This document shows positions 25,606-32,897 of a stretch of DNA of 64,000 nucleotides, in pieces. The DNA comes from Arthrobacter ulcerisalmonis (lineage in GTDB: Bacteria; Actinomycetota; Actinomycetes; Actinomycetales; Micrococcaceae), in contig NZ_UXAU01000038.1 in the NCBI RefSeq assembly GCF_900609065.1, positions 248,001 to 312,000 of the forward strand. Direction: 5' to 3'. The notes beneath the pieces were generated by a model. That model was not told the origin of the DNA and searched no databases. It worked only from the letters and a program-made list of their open reading frames with translations. The position numbers and the translations under genes were made by a program. Position 1 is the stretch's first letter. Every line of letters starts with the position of its first letter.

Positions 25606-27494
25606 GTTCTTTGCTGCGCTCCCTGGAGTGCAGCGGCCCGGCGGTCGGACCGTCCTGGTCCTAAGGCTCTGAGCGCGTTCAGGATGGTGGCAAGGTCAAC
25701 CAACTCTTGCAGCAGCGCGCCAGCCACTGCGGGAATCAAACCAAAGGCGGCAGCTACCATCAAGGTGAGGCTCAGCGTAATTCCTACCCATATGCTGGTT
25801 CGAGCAATTCTCGACGTCCGCTGACCGATCTCGACCGCCGTCGCAGATCTGGACAAGTCGTCGACCATGATCACGATGTCCGCCGACTCGCTGGCAGCAG
25901 TTGCCCCCTTGGCGCCCATGGCGATTCCGACGTCGGCCGCGGCCAAGACCGGTGCGTCGTTGACACCGTCGCCCACCATCATGACGAGCCTGACTGGCAT
26001 TGCTGCCACGGCGGCGACTTTGTCAGCTGGAAGGCACTCGGCAATAACATTGCCGATGCCTGCTTCGGCGGCGATGTGTTCGGCAGTACTAGCCGTATCA
26101 CCCGTCAACAACACCGTTTCGCTAATACCCAACCGCCTGAACGCGGCCAGCGTGTTCCTCGCATTTTCCCTCAGCGGATCGCTCATGATCAGGGTGCCAG
26201 CAAATCGGCCGTCCACGCCCACGTAGATGCCCAAATGCCCGCTGGGCAGTGAGGCCCGTTCGATTTCACTCACCAACAATCCAACGTAGGCAAGCTTGCC
26301 CACCACCACCTGGTGAGCGCCGCAGGTAGCCTTGACCCCGTTCGTGGCATGCTCACTCGCCCTGGTGGCCGGCACCAGCACCAGGCCCCGGGCCTCTGCT
26401 GCCGCTATGACCGAGGCTGCTAAAACGTGCGTCGAATACTGTTCAGCCGAGGCCGCCAACTGAAGTAGCCGTTCTGCTGAGAATTCCCCGCCTGCCGCAA
26501 CCCGGACTTCCGTCAGGGTTGGTTTGCCCTGGGTCAGAGTCCCGGTCTTGTCGAAAACCACCGTCCCGATCCGGCTGAGTTGCTCGAGGGTACCTGCGTT
26601 CTTGATGACAATGCCAGAACGAGCAGCCCGGCTGGTGCCGGCCAAGAACGCGACTGGTGCAGCAATCAGCAAAGGGCATGGTGTGGCCACTACCAAAACC
26701 TGCGCGAAGCGGCCAGCGTCTTGGCTGATGAACCAAGCAACTCCGGCCAGGACCAGCGCAACCGCAGTGAATGGCAACGCATACTTGTCCGCCAGTCGAA
26801 CCATCGGAGCACGGCTTGCCGAAGCTTCCTGAACCAGGGCAACTATGTGACCGTAGTGCGAATCCTGTGCTGTAGCCGTAGCCTTCATGCGGATGGCATC
26901 GGACCCGTTGATGGAGCCGCTAAGCAGCAGTTCTCCTGTGCTTCGCTCGGCGGGCATGCTCTCTCCCGTCAGCGCAGACTCGTCGAACGTACCTCCGTCG
27001 GACAACAATGTTCCGTCGACCGGAACCAGCTCAGCGGGCCTCACCATGAGAACGTCCCCGGGGCACACTGCGTCCACCGATATGTCCTCTAGATGACTCC
27101 CCATCCGTTCGCGATGGGCGATGCTGGGAGATCGGTCTATCAAAGCCCGAAGTTCCTTGGTCGCGCGGCCTTGAGCGAATTGGTCCAGCGCTTCGCCGCC
27201 CGTCAGCATCAGCACAACGATCAGGGATGCTACGTATTCGCCCACAGCGATGGTAGCGCAGATAGCCGTGACGGCCAGCAGGTCAATCCCCCAGCGCCCG
27301 TGTAGGAGCCCTCTAACCATGGACCATGTGCGATAGAGAGCTACGGCGAGGGCATAAATGCTTGCGGCCACTTGGGCCGCCACGGATTGGCCGACAACGG
27401 CCAACGCCGCAACGCATAGGATCACCAAGAGGGTGGCCGCTACCCACGGAAAACGTACAACGAGTTGACTTGGATGCAGTAGCTTGGCCGTCAT
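25569..27494 (-). CDS. P1B-type heavy-metal-like P-type ATPase lacking a metal-binding domain
   Basis: This 641-residue ATPase has eight predicted membrane helices in P1B order. TGES is near the actuator, the phosphorylation motif is VFDKTGTLT, and the hinge is VGDGVNDAPVLAAADVGIAMG. The helix-6 metal motif is TPCPL rather than CPC, and the usual SEHP-type nucleotide-domain motif reads STHVLA, with His kept and Pro changed to Val. There is no N-terminal CxxC domain. Zn/Cd/Co-type transport is the family expectation, but the ion is not determined. It starts 49 bp after PNPOx copy 4, probably in the same transcript. Its 3' end overlaps the convergent PNPOx copy 3. Confidence 0.88.
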   Translation of the reverse strand: MTAKLLHPSQLVVRFPWVAATLLVILCVAALAVVGQSVAAQVAASIYALAVALYRTWSMVRGLLHGRWGIDLLAVTAICATIAVGEYVASLIVVLMLTGGEALDQFAQGRATKELRALIDRSPSIAHRERMGSHLEDISVDAVCPGDVLMVRPAELVPVDGTLLSDGGTFDESALTGESMPAERSTGELLLSGSINGSDAIRMKATATAQDSHYGHIVALVQEASASRAPMVRLADKYALPFTAVALVLAGVAWFISQDAGRFAQVLVVATPCPLLIAAPVAFLAGTSRAARSGIVIKNAGTLEQLSRIGTVVFDKTGTLTQGKPTLTEVRVAAGGEFSAERLLQLAASAEQYSTHVLAASVIAAAEARGLVLVPATRASEHATNGVKATCGAHQVVVGKLAYVGLLVSEIERASLPSGHLGIYVGVDGRFAGTLIMSDPLRENARNTLAAFRRLGISETVLLTGDTASTAEHIAAEAGIGNVIAECLPADKVAAVAAMPVRLVMMVGDGVNDAPVLAAADVGIAMGAKGATAASESADIVIMVDDLSRSATAVEIGQRTSRIARTSIWVGITLSLTLMVAAAFGLIPAVAGALLQELVDLATILNALRALGPGRSDRRAAALQGAQQRTQYRSGSSPSSK

Positions 27495-27543
27495 CCGTCG
27501 TGTGGGGTGCCGCGGTGGATTGCTTCCAAGCCCCAGGTTCCGA

Positions 27544-28005
27544 TCACTGGAATTGTTCCCGGCGCGGATCGTTCAAGGGGGTACGCCAGATGTCTGGGCG
27601 CACGGTTTTGAACCTGCGTCCTGTGACCGACGTTGGAACGAGCCGCAGATAGCAGCTTTTTCTTCCTGCCTGCCATGGCTCCAGGTTCAACTCATTAGCA
27701 TCCGCTATTTCTTGGGGATCCACGATCAACTGCGACTGGCCGCGCACGACGACGCTCCACGCCAATCCTGTGGAGGAGTTGTATCCATCGATTTCCAATG
27801 CGCTCGGGTCCACCAGCGTGCTCCGATACTTAGTGCCCGGATCGCTGCGAAAAATAACACTGGCACCACTCAGGACGAAGTTCACCGGAAAAATGTCAGG
27901 AATCCCGTCCACCAAAACCGCTAAACGACCTACAGCGGTCCCGTTCAGGAGTTCCCAGCATTCGTCCGGGGCAAGACGTCCCACGACATCTTGATCTATA
28001 TTCAT
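27544..28005 (-). CDS. PNPOx-like FMN-binding split-barrel protein (copy 4)
   Basis: This 153-residue split-barrel protein has CWELLNGTAVGRLAVLV, PDIFPVNFV, VIFRSDPGTKY, WSVVVRG and PTSVTGRRF. Its closest relative in the window is copy 5 (shared C-terminal pattern VRPD.W...NDARR/NDPRR). The ATG at 28005 has no Shine-Dalgarno sequence, but TAGCGT lies 7 bp upstream and a near-perfect DevR box 36 bp upstream, indicating a leaderless, DevR-activated transcript. It probably continues into the P1B ATPase gene. Confidence 0.88.
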   Translation of the reverse strand: MNIDQDVVGRLAPDECWELLNGTAVGRLAVLVDGIPDIFPVNFVLSGASVIFRSDPGTKYRSTLVDPSALEIDGYNSSTGLAWSVVVRGQSQLIVDPQEIADANELNLEPWQAGRKSCYLRLVPTSVTGRRFKTVRPDIWRTPLNDPRREQFQ

Positions 28006-28041
28006 GGCGTTGACGCTAGCGGCAGCAGAATGCCGTTGTTA

Positions 28042-28055
28042 GGGCCGTTGGTCCC
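28042..28055 (-). promoter_or_regulatory. DevR-type box upstream of PNPOx copy 4 / P1B ATPase
   Basis: On the minus strand the sequence is GGGAC-CAAC-GGCCC followed by TAA. Both arms are complete. It lies 36 bp from the ATG at 28005. This is the best box in the window. Confidence 0.7.
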
Positions 28056-28116
28056 ATCCGGTCTGCGAAATTCACCGACTACCCACTGGACCAACGTCGA
28101 TAGGTGGTGAGATCCC

Positions 28117-28130
28117 AGGACTTCCGGCCC
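28117..28130 (+). promoter_or_regulatory. DevR-type box upstream of tandem universal stress gene
   Basis: AGGAC-TTCC-GGCCC is followed by TAA. It is 88 bp upstream of the ATG at 28219. Together with the box at 28042 it forms a divergent regulatory region. A weaker TGGAC-CAAC-GTCG element lies between them near 28087. Confidence 0.65.
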
Positions 28131-28218
28131 TAACCCTCAGAAGGTGGCCACCGGAGACTGGAGTGACACATCCCCAGCTGTCGCGCTGGGGTCCTTGTCG
28201 AATCAGAATGGGCCAGCC

Positions 28219-29079
28219 ATGAACGCAGCAATTGTCGTCGGTGTCAGTGATTCGCCCAGCAGCCGGGCCGCCATACGATGGGCAATGCACCGGGCAGCCG
28301 CCCTAGCACTACCCGTGTTACTCGTGCATGCCGTGGACGATCGCTGGGTGCTCGATTCCGTCGGCTACAACGACTGGATTCGGGAGTCCAGCGTCAAGTT
28401 CTTGGCAGCTGCAAAAGACCATGCCACCAAAACGGAGCCAACCGTTACTCTCACCACCGATCTCGTCTCGGGGGGAGCCGGGTACGCCCTGGGCAAGAGG
28501 TCAAAGAAGGCATCAATCGTCGTTGTCGGCTCAGGCCATGGCTGGCCGGGTGGCTCGCTCACCGACCGGGCCCTGCAGGTCGCCGCCGTCGCGCGCTGCC
28601 CCGTGGCAGTTATCGGCCAGGAGGACATGACTAACCGGCGGGGCATCTTGGTTGGGGTTGACGGTTCCGAGGAGTCGACCCAGGCTGTTGCCTTTGCCGC
28701 AGCCGAAGCTGACCGTGAAGGCCAGGAACTGACCGTGCTGCATGCGTTCCGGACACCCGACCCTTGGGTAAGCAACGGAGTCCAGCAAAAGAACTTCTTT
28801 GAGGCTCTCACGGAGGAGGCCCGTGTCGTGTTGGCCGAGACTGCAGCGGGACTGAGAGCCTCTTACCCGGACTTGGTGGTTCACCAGGTTTTGGACACGC
28901 GCCATCCTGCGGCTGAGGCGCTGATCGCGGCGGCCGCCACTGCACATTTGCTGGTGATCGGCAGCCGAGGCCGTGGCACCTTTAAGCGCCTCTTCATGGG
29001 ATCCACCGCACACGCAGTCCTCACCAAACTGCCCTGCCCTACGATCGTCACCAGAATCAGTCACGTAAAGCACTCCTAG
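28219..29079 (+). CDS. Tandem-domain universal stress protein
   Basis: This 286-residue protein has two UspA domains. Domain 1 (about 1-140) starts IVVGVSDSPSS and has an atypical loop GSGHGWPGGSL. Domain 2 (about 148-286) starts ILVGVDGSEES and has the complete ATP motif GSRGRGTFKRLFMGST. The architecture matches the DosR-controlled Usp proteins of mycobacteria such as Rv1996 and Rv2623. The ATG at 28219 begins at the domain boundary; the upstream open frame to 28144 lies too close to the DevR box to be translated. Confidence 0.9.
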   Translation: MNAAIVVGVSDSPSSRAAIRWAMHRAAALALPVLLVHAVDDRWVLDSVGYNDWIRESSVKFLAAAKDHATKTEPTVTLTTDLVSGGAGYALGKRSKKASIVVVGSGHGWPGGSLTDRALQVAAVARCPVAVIGQEDMTNRRGILVGVDGSEESTQAVAFAAAEADREGQELTVLHAFRTPDPWVSNGVQQKNFFEALTEEARVVLAETAAGLRASYPDLVVHQVLDTRHPAAEALIAAAATAHLLVIGSRGRGTFKRLFMGSTAHAVLTKLPCPTIVTRISHVKHS

Positions 29080-29197
29080 TAGGCGTTCAGGAACGTGTCA
29101 GCGGCGGCGTTTTCCAAGCCGGAGACGCTCCAATGCCAACGGATTGAGTTGGACAGCGAGGAACATTGCCTGCTGTTCCCGAATCCCTGACTTTACT

Positions 29198-29211
29198 GTG
29201 ACCTTAGGCCC
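29198..29211 (+). promoter_or_regulatory. DevR-type box upstream of the small membrane protein operon
   Basis: GTGAC-CTTA-GGCCC is followed by TG. It is 52 bp before the ATG at 29264. A start site about 43 bp from its centre would leave a short leader carrying the AGGAGG ribosome site. Confidence 0.6.
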
Positions 29212-29263
29212 TGTTTCCCCTTCCCTCTGCAGCACATGCTGGAAAGAACAACAGGAGGCGATC

Positions 29264-29590
29264 ATGGGACTCCCAGAGATCGAAAAGCCCCGAGTGGCTG
29301 ACCACGTAGAACGTCGATACACAACCGCCCCCAAGCCGACCACAGTCCCGGATTCGAAAGATCCCGACAGACGACGCTGGCTACCCACTGAACGCGGCAT
29401 CATTGCGGGTCTCGCCGGTCTCGGCCTGATGCTGGCAGGGTTCGCACTGGGTAACCTCGCCCTCGAGGTGGTCGGATTCTTGCTGATGGGAGGGGGAACG
29501 TACTGGGCAACTCTCTTTATGGGCGACCGCCCCCTCCGGTGGAAGCCCGGCGTCCTCACGCCCGGTATCGGAGCGGAGAAGAGAAAGTGA
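29264..29590 (+). CDS. Small membrane protein of the stress island
   Basis: This 108-residue protein has a hydrophilic N-terminus (about 1-45) and then a hydrophobic hairpin (about 48-90) with GLAGLGLMLAGFALGNLALE and VVGFLLMGGGTYWATLFM, likely two membrane helices. A short basic tail follows. A perfect AGGAGG lies 6 bp before the ATG at 29264. The family is unknown. It is the first gene of a probable operon with a Usp, a DUF4389 protein and a small unknown, behind a DevR box. Confidence 0.8.
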   Translation: MGLPEIEKPRVADHVERRYTTAPKPTTVPDSKDPDRRRWLPTERGIIAGLAGLGLMLAGFALGNLALEVVGFLLMGGGTYWATLFMGDRPLRWKPGVLTPGIGAEKRK

Positions 29591-29616
29591 TGACCGTACC
29601 CCACACAGAGGAGGAC

Positions 29617-30066
29617 ATGATGACCGGCAATCTGGACACGGGAAAGATCTTGGTCGGCGTCGACGGGTCCGAGGCATCAGTTGAGGCACTACGCCACGGC
29701 CAACGGCTTGCAACGGCTCTCAACGCGCCGCTGGAAGCGTGGGGCTGTTGGGAGATACCGCTGGGATACCAAGGATATCTGGCGGTGGGGTTCGATACCT
29801 TCGCTCATGACGCCGAGGAGACCCTGAAGGAAACCGTCATCACAGCCCTCGGGCCGGATAAACCCAAAAATGTCAGTACGCACTTGGTGCACGGCTCGGC
29901 TCGCACCGTTCTGATCGAAGGCAGTAAACAGGCCGCCATGCTCGTTGTTGGACGACGCGGACACGGTGGTTTCGGAGGACTTCTCCTCGGCTCCGTCAGT
30001 TCGGCCTGCATCGCCCATGCCCACTGCCCCGTCGTCGTGGTCCATTCACCAGAATCGTCCACCTAA
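29617..30066 (+). CDS. Universal stress protein, single domain
   Basis: This 149-residue UspA protein starts KILVGVDGSEAS and has ATP motif GRRGHGGFGGLLLGS, then CPVVVVHSP. It is very similar in sequence to the Usp at 11813 (shared WEIPLGYQGYLAVGFDTF-type core), pointing to duplication within the island. The ATG at 29617 follows GAGGAGG. An earlier in-frame ATG at 29590 overlaps the stop of the previous gene by one base and could also be used through coupling. The next gene begins one base after its stop. Confidence 0.9.
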   Translation: MMTGNLDTGKILVGVDGSEASVEALRHGQRLATALNAPLEAWGCWEIPLGYQGYLAVGFDTFAHDAEETLKETVITALGPDKPKNVSTHLVHGSARTVLIEGSKQAAMLVVGRRGHGGFGGLLLGSVSSACIAHAHCPVVVVHSPESST

Positions 30067-30067
30067 C

Positions 30068-31555
30068 ATGCCGGCAGGTCAGCGGACGAAATCTGGTTCA
30101 ATCGTTTTGCTCGTTGTCGGCATCGCCCTGTCAATCTTCGGCTTCACGCTCACTGCAGCAGGTGCAGCAGCCTCGTGGTTTGCCACGGCACAAAGCGACG
30201 GAGAATTCTTCACATCACCCACGGAGCGCTACACCGTCTCGTCCTACGCCTTAGTCTCACCACAACTCTACGCTTTCGGCGAGGGCACGCCCGAGAGGCT
30301 TCCTTTCGACATCGGGACACTGAGGTTGCGGGCCACCGCGGCCGATCCTGGCCGCGACGTGTTCATCGGCATTGCCGCGAACGACGACGTGGAGGAGTAT
30401 CTCGGGGGAATACAGCACACCGTTTTGCAGGAAGTGAAATTCCGGCCTTTCCGGCCCGGGTATAGGGAAGTCGCGGCATCATCGACGCCAACACTTCCAA
30501 GCCTTCAGAAGTTTTGGGCCGCATCGGCATCAGGACCGGGCCAACAGGAAGTGACGTGGAACCTCACGGCCGGCAATTGGACCGTAGTGGTCATGAATGC
30601 TGAGGCCACACCTGGTGTTTCCGCTGATCTACAAGCGGGGTTCCGCTCCGAGCTGATCAAGCCGGCAGCAACAAGCATGTTGCTCGTCGGGGTCCTAGCA
30701 CTCATCGTCGGACTACCGCTCTTGATCGCTGGCGCCGCTCGTATCGGACGGCATCACGGGCCGTTGGGGCCGGTACAGTCAAGAGGCTTCGAACCAATCA
30801 GGCGGCCTTCTCCAGCTCCCGAAACAGCTGGAGCGTCCTCCTATCCCTTGCACATAGCGGGCCACTTGGACCCCGCTATTTCGCCATGGATGTGGCTGGT
30901 GAAGTGGTTCCTCGCTGTTCCACACTACTTCGTGCTGGTCTTCCTATGGTTCGCCTTCGCCATAACCAGCATTTTCGCTTGGTTTTCCATTCTCCTCACG
31001 GGCCGCTATCCACAATCGCTTTTCCACTTCAACGTCGGCGTCCTGCGCTGGAACTGGCGCGTTGCCTTCTACGCCTACGCTGCTGCTGGCACCGACCGGT
31101 ATCCCCCGTTCACCCTCGCCCGCACGGACTACCCAGCAGACCTCGACGTAGACTATCCACAGCGGCTCTCTCGAGGACTAGTCCTCATCAAGTCCTGGTT
31201 CCTCCTCATTCCACACCTACTAATCGTCGCTTCCTTCACTGGAGCTGCTACCCGGCTGTGGGAGGTGCGAAGCGAATCAGGCGTCGTCGACGACCGCGTC
31301 GGCGGACTGTCCTTGATGGGGCTACTGGTGCTCACCGCAGTGTTGATCCTGCTGTTCACCGGCCGGTATCCGCAGTCCTTGTTCGCCTTAATCATGGGCA
31401 TCAACCGGTGGATCTACCGCGTACTCGCCTATGGGGCACTCATGCGCGACGAATATCCACCTTTCCGCTTGGATCAAGGCGCCACCGATCCCGACCAAAT
31501 GGTGCCTCAAACGGCGGCACTCGTGCCTATCGACGCACCAACAGTAAAACGATAG
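30068..31555 (+). CDS. Membrane protein with two DUF4389 domains
   Basis: This 495-residue protein has an N-terminal membrane helix (about 10-35), a 160-residue extracytoplasmic domain of beta character, a second helix (about 200-220), a Pro-rich linker and two DUF4389 units (about 260-345 and 370-470). Each unit has paired helices and the repeated motif FTGRYPQSLF / LTGRYPQSLF followed by an NRW or LRW segment. DUF4389 has no known function. The ATG at 30068 begins one base after the Usp stop. The operon context suggests a membrane stress component. Confidence 0.85.
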   Translation: MPAGQRTKSGSIVLLVVGIALSIFGFTLTAAGAAASWFATAQSDGEFFTSPTERYTVSSYALVSPQLYAFGEGTPERLPFDIGTLRLRATAADPGRDVFIGIAANDDVEEYLGGIQHTVLQEVKFRPFRPGYREVAASSTPTLPSLQKFWAASASGPGQQEVTWNLTAGNWTVVVMNAEATPGVSADLQAGFRSELIKPAATSMLLVGVLALIVGLPLLIAGAARIGRHHGPLGPVQSRGFEPIRRPSPAPETAGASSYPLHIAGHLDPAISPWMWLVKWFLAVPHYFVLVFLWFAFAITSIFAWFSILLTGRYPQSLFHFNVGVLRWNWRVAFYAYAAAGTDRYPPFTLARTDYPADLDVDYPQRLSRGLVLIKSWFLLIPHLLIVASFTGAATRLWEVRSESGVVDDRVGGLSLMGLLVLTAVLILLFTGRYPQSLFALIMGINRWIYRVLAYGALMRDEYPPFRLDQGATDPDQMVPQTAALVPIDAPTVKR

Positions 31556-31569
31556 GGGCTGCATTTCGG

Positions 31570-31830
31570 ATGAAATTCGCCATTGAATATTCGTTCCGTC
31601 TCCGGTCTGATGACGATCTACACGAAGTCATAGTCCCCGCTGAACAACTTCTGAATACTCCATTGACTGTCGACGCCGTCCGCCTCGTGGTGGAAAAGGA
31701 TGAACTGTTGTTGGCGGACTTGTTCCGGGACTTCCTACCGCGGTACCACCTGATGGCCAACGACCCCAGTTACTGGTCCCAGGAACTCGAGAGGTACACC
31801 GAACAAATCAAACTGGTTAAAGTCGTCTAG
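31570..31830 (+). CDS. Small unknown protein downstream of the DUF4389 gene
   Basis: This 86-residue soluble protein starts MKFAIEYSFRLR and is acidic, with a predicted strand-helix-strand start and a helical C-terminal half (SQELERYTEQIKLVKVV). It starts 14 bp after the DUF4389 stop in the same direction, so it is probably the last gene of that operon. The ribosome site is weak. No family was recognised. Confidence 0.6.
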   Translation: MKFAIEYSFRLRSDDDLHEVIVPAEQLLNTPLTVDAVRLVVEKDELLLADLFRDFLPRYHLMANDPSYWSQELERYTEQIKLVKVV

Positions 31831-31901
31831 AAACGGGCTTCATCAATACTGCCGGCCGAACGAACCGACCGGCTTCCACCTATCGGCTAAAGAGGTCCTC
31901 A

Positions 31902-32390
31902 ATGCATGACCCAGACAGCATCAGCGAAACCACATTCGCAAACGGTTCCGCATCCTTGTCCTATAACCAGTGCTGGGAACTTCTGGCTGCAGCAACCCTC
32001 GGCCGCCTTGGCCTAGTGGTTGATTCGCGTCCTGAGATCTTCCCGGTGAATTACGTCCTTTATGAACGCCACATCGTTTTCCGCAGCGGTCCTGGACGGA
32101 AACTGTGGGGAGCGATGGCGTCAAGGCCCAGCGTATTGGAAATCGACGGTTACGATGCGGCTACTACGGAGGCGTGGAGTGTGGTAGCTGGCGGTGAATC
32201 AGTTCTCATGACAGATCCTGTGGAGACGGCGAAAATTGATGCCCTAGGGCTCGAGCCGTCGCAGCCCGGCGCTAAGGACCATTACATCCGCCTGATACCC
32301 CGTTCTCTCACTGGCCGGCGATTCGCAGTGGTTCGTCCTGATCCGTGGAAACGCACGACCAACGACGCCCGTCGGGCGCTGTTCGAATAG
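31902..32390 (+). CDS. PNPOx-like FMN-binding split-barrel protein (copy 5)
   Basis: This 162-residue split-barrel protein has CWELLAAATLGRLGLVV, PEIFPVNYV, IVFRSGPGRKL, WSVVAGG and PRSLTGRRF. It is most similar to copy 4, including the C-terminal VRPDPWKR and NDARR segment. AAAGAGG lies upstream of the ATG at 31902. No DevR box was found in the 71-bp gap before it, so it may be read from the upstream operon. Confidence 0.87.
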   Translation: MHDPDSISETTFANGSASLSYNQCWELLAAATLGRLGLVVDSRPEIFPVNYVLYERHIVFRSGPGRKLWGAMASRPSVLEIDGYDAATTEAWSVVAGGESVLMTDPVETAKIDALGLEPSQPGAKDHYIRLIPRSLTGRRFAVVRPDPWKRTTNDARRALFE

Positions 32391-32448
32391 CCCCGCCATC
32401 GGAGGATTTCACACGCACGCAAGCACACGCAGCAAGGCAGGGCAGGGT

Positions 32449-32853
32449 ATGGCTGACCAACAAAAGACCTGGCACGACAAACACAAAGCCTCCCTCACAA
32501 GAGGTCAGCGCGCGGCCGACGTCATGCGGAACGGAATGGGAAGCTGGCCTTTTGTGGGGAGCTTCATCATCTTCATGTTGGTCTGGGCAGGCATCAACAC
32601 GTGGGCACTGATAACGAGTGCCTGGGACCCCTACCCCTACATACTCCTCAACCTTTTGCTCTCAATGCTGGCCGGGCTACAAGGCGCCATCCTCCTCATT
32701 GCCGCCAAACGACAGGACGCCATCACTGCGGCCATGGCCCAGCACGACTACGACACAAACCTCAAGGCTAAGGAAGAGATCGAACTTCTGATTTCCATTA
32801 ATCGCGAGCAGCTCGCCATCTTGAAAGAATTGAAAAGGATCAGAGGAGAATAG
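32449..32853 (+). CDS. DUF1003 membrane protein
   Basis: This 134-residue protein has two membrane helices (about 36-55 and 66-86, with FIIFMLVWAGINTW and ILLNLLLSMLAGLQGAILLI) and a C-terminal coiled-coil-like helix (about 100-134). The segment NRQ/KRQD...HDYDTNLKAKEEIE is typical of DUF1003 proteins, which have no established function. The ATG at 32449 follows AGGCAGG. It marks the right border of the stress island. Confidence 0.87.
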   Translation: MADQQKTWHDKHKASLTRGQRAADVMRNGMGSWPFVGSFIIFMLVWAGINTWALITSAWDPYPYILLNLLLSMLAGLQGAILLIAAKRQDAITAAMAQHDYDTNLKAKEEIELLISINREQLAILKELKRIRGE

Positions 32854-32873
32854 CGGGGTTACTCCCGGTTTTT
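32854..32873 (+). terminator. Possible rho-independent terminator after DUF1003 gene
   Basis: CGGG-N6-CCCG is followed by GTTTTT. The stem is short, but the T-run and the position directly after the stop, between convergent genes, support a terminator. Confidence 0.4.
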
Positions 32874-32897
32874 CTGGGTCCCCCCACGTTGACCGCC

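Larger units (their letters stand above)
11737..32853. other. DevR/DosR-like stress island
   Basis: A contiguous block between terC and uvrB holds a DevS-like kinase, a DevR-like regulator, 4 universal stress proteins, 5 PNPOx-like proteins, fermentation enzymes, two P-type ATPases and small unknowns. Nine GGGAC-N4-GKCCC-like boxes are scattered through it. The flanks are housekeeping genes. By eye the island uses more A/T-ending codons than the flanks; a GC profile would test this. No integrase, att repeat or IS was seen at its borders. Confidence 0.7.

Noticed and set aside
11737..32853. Integrative element with att repeats at the island borders
   Set aside because: No integrase, transposase, tRNA target or flanking direct repeat could be found by eye; the island may have arisen by homologous exchange.
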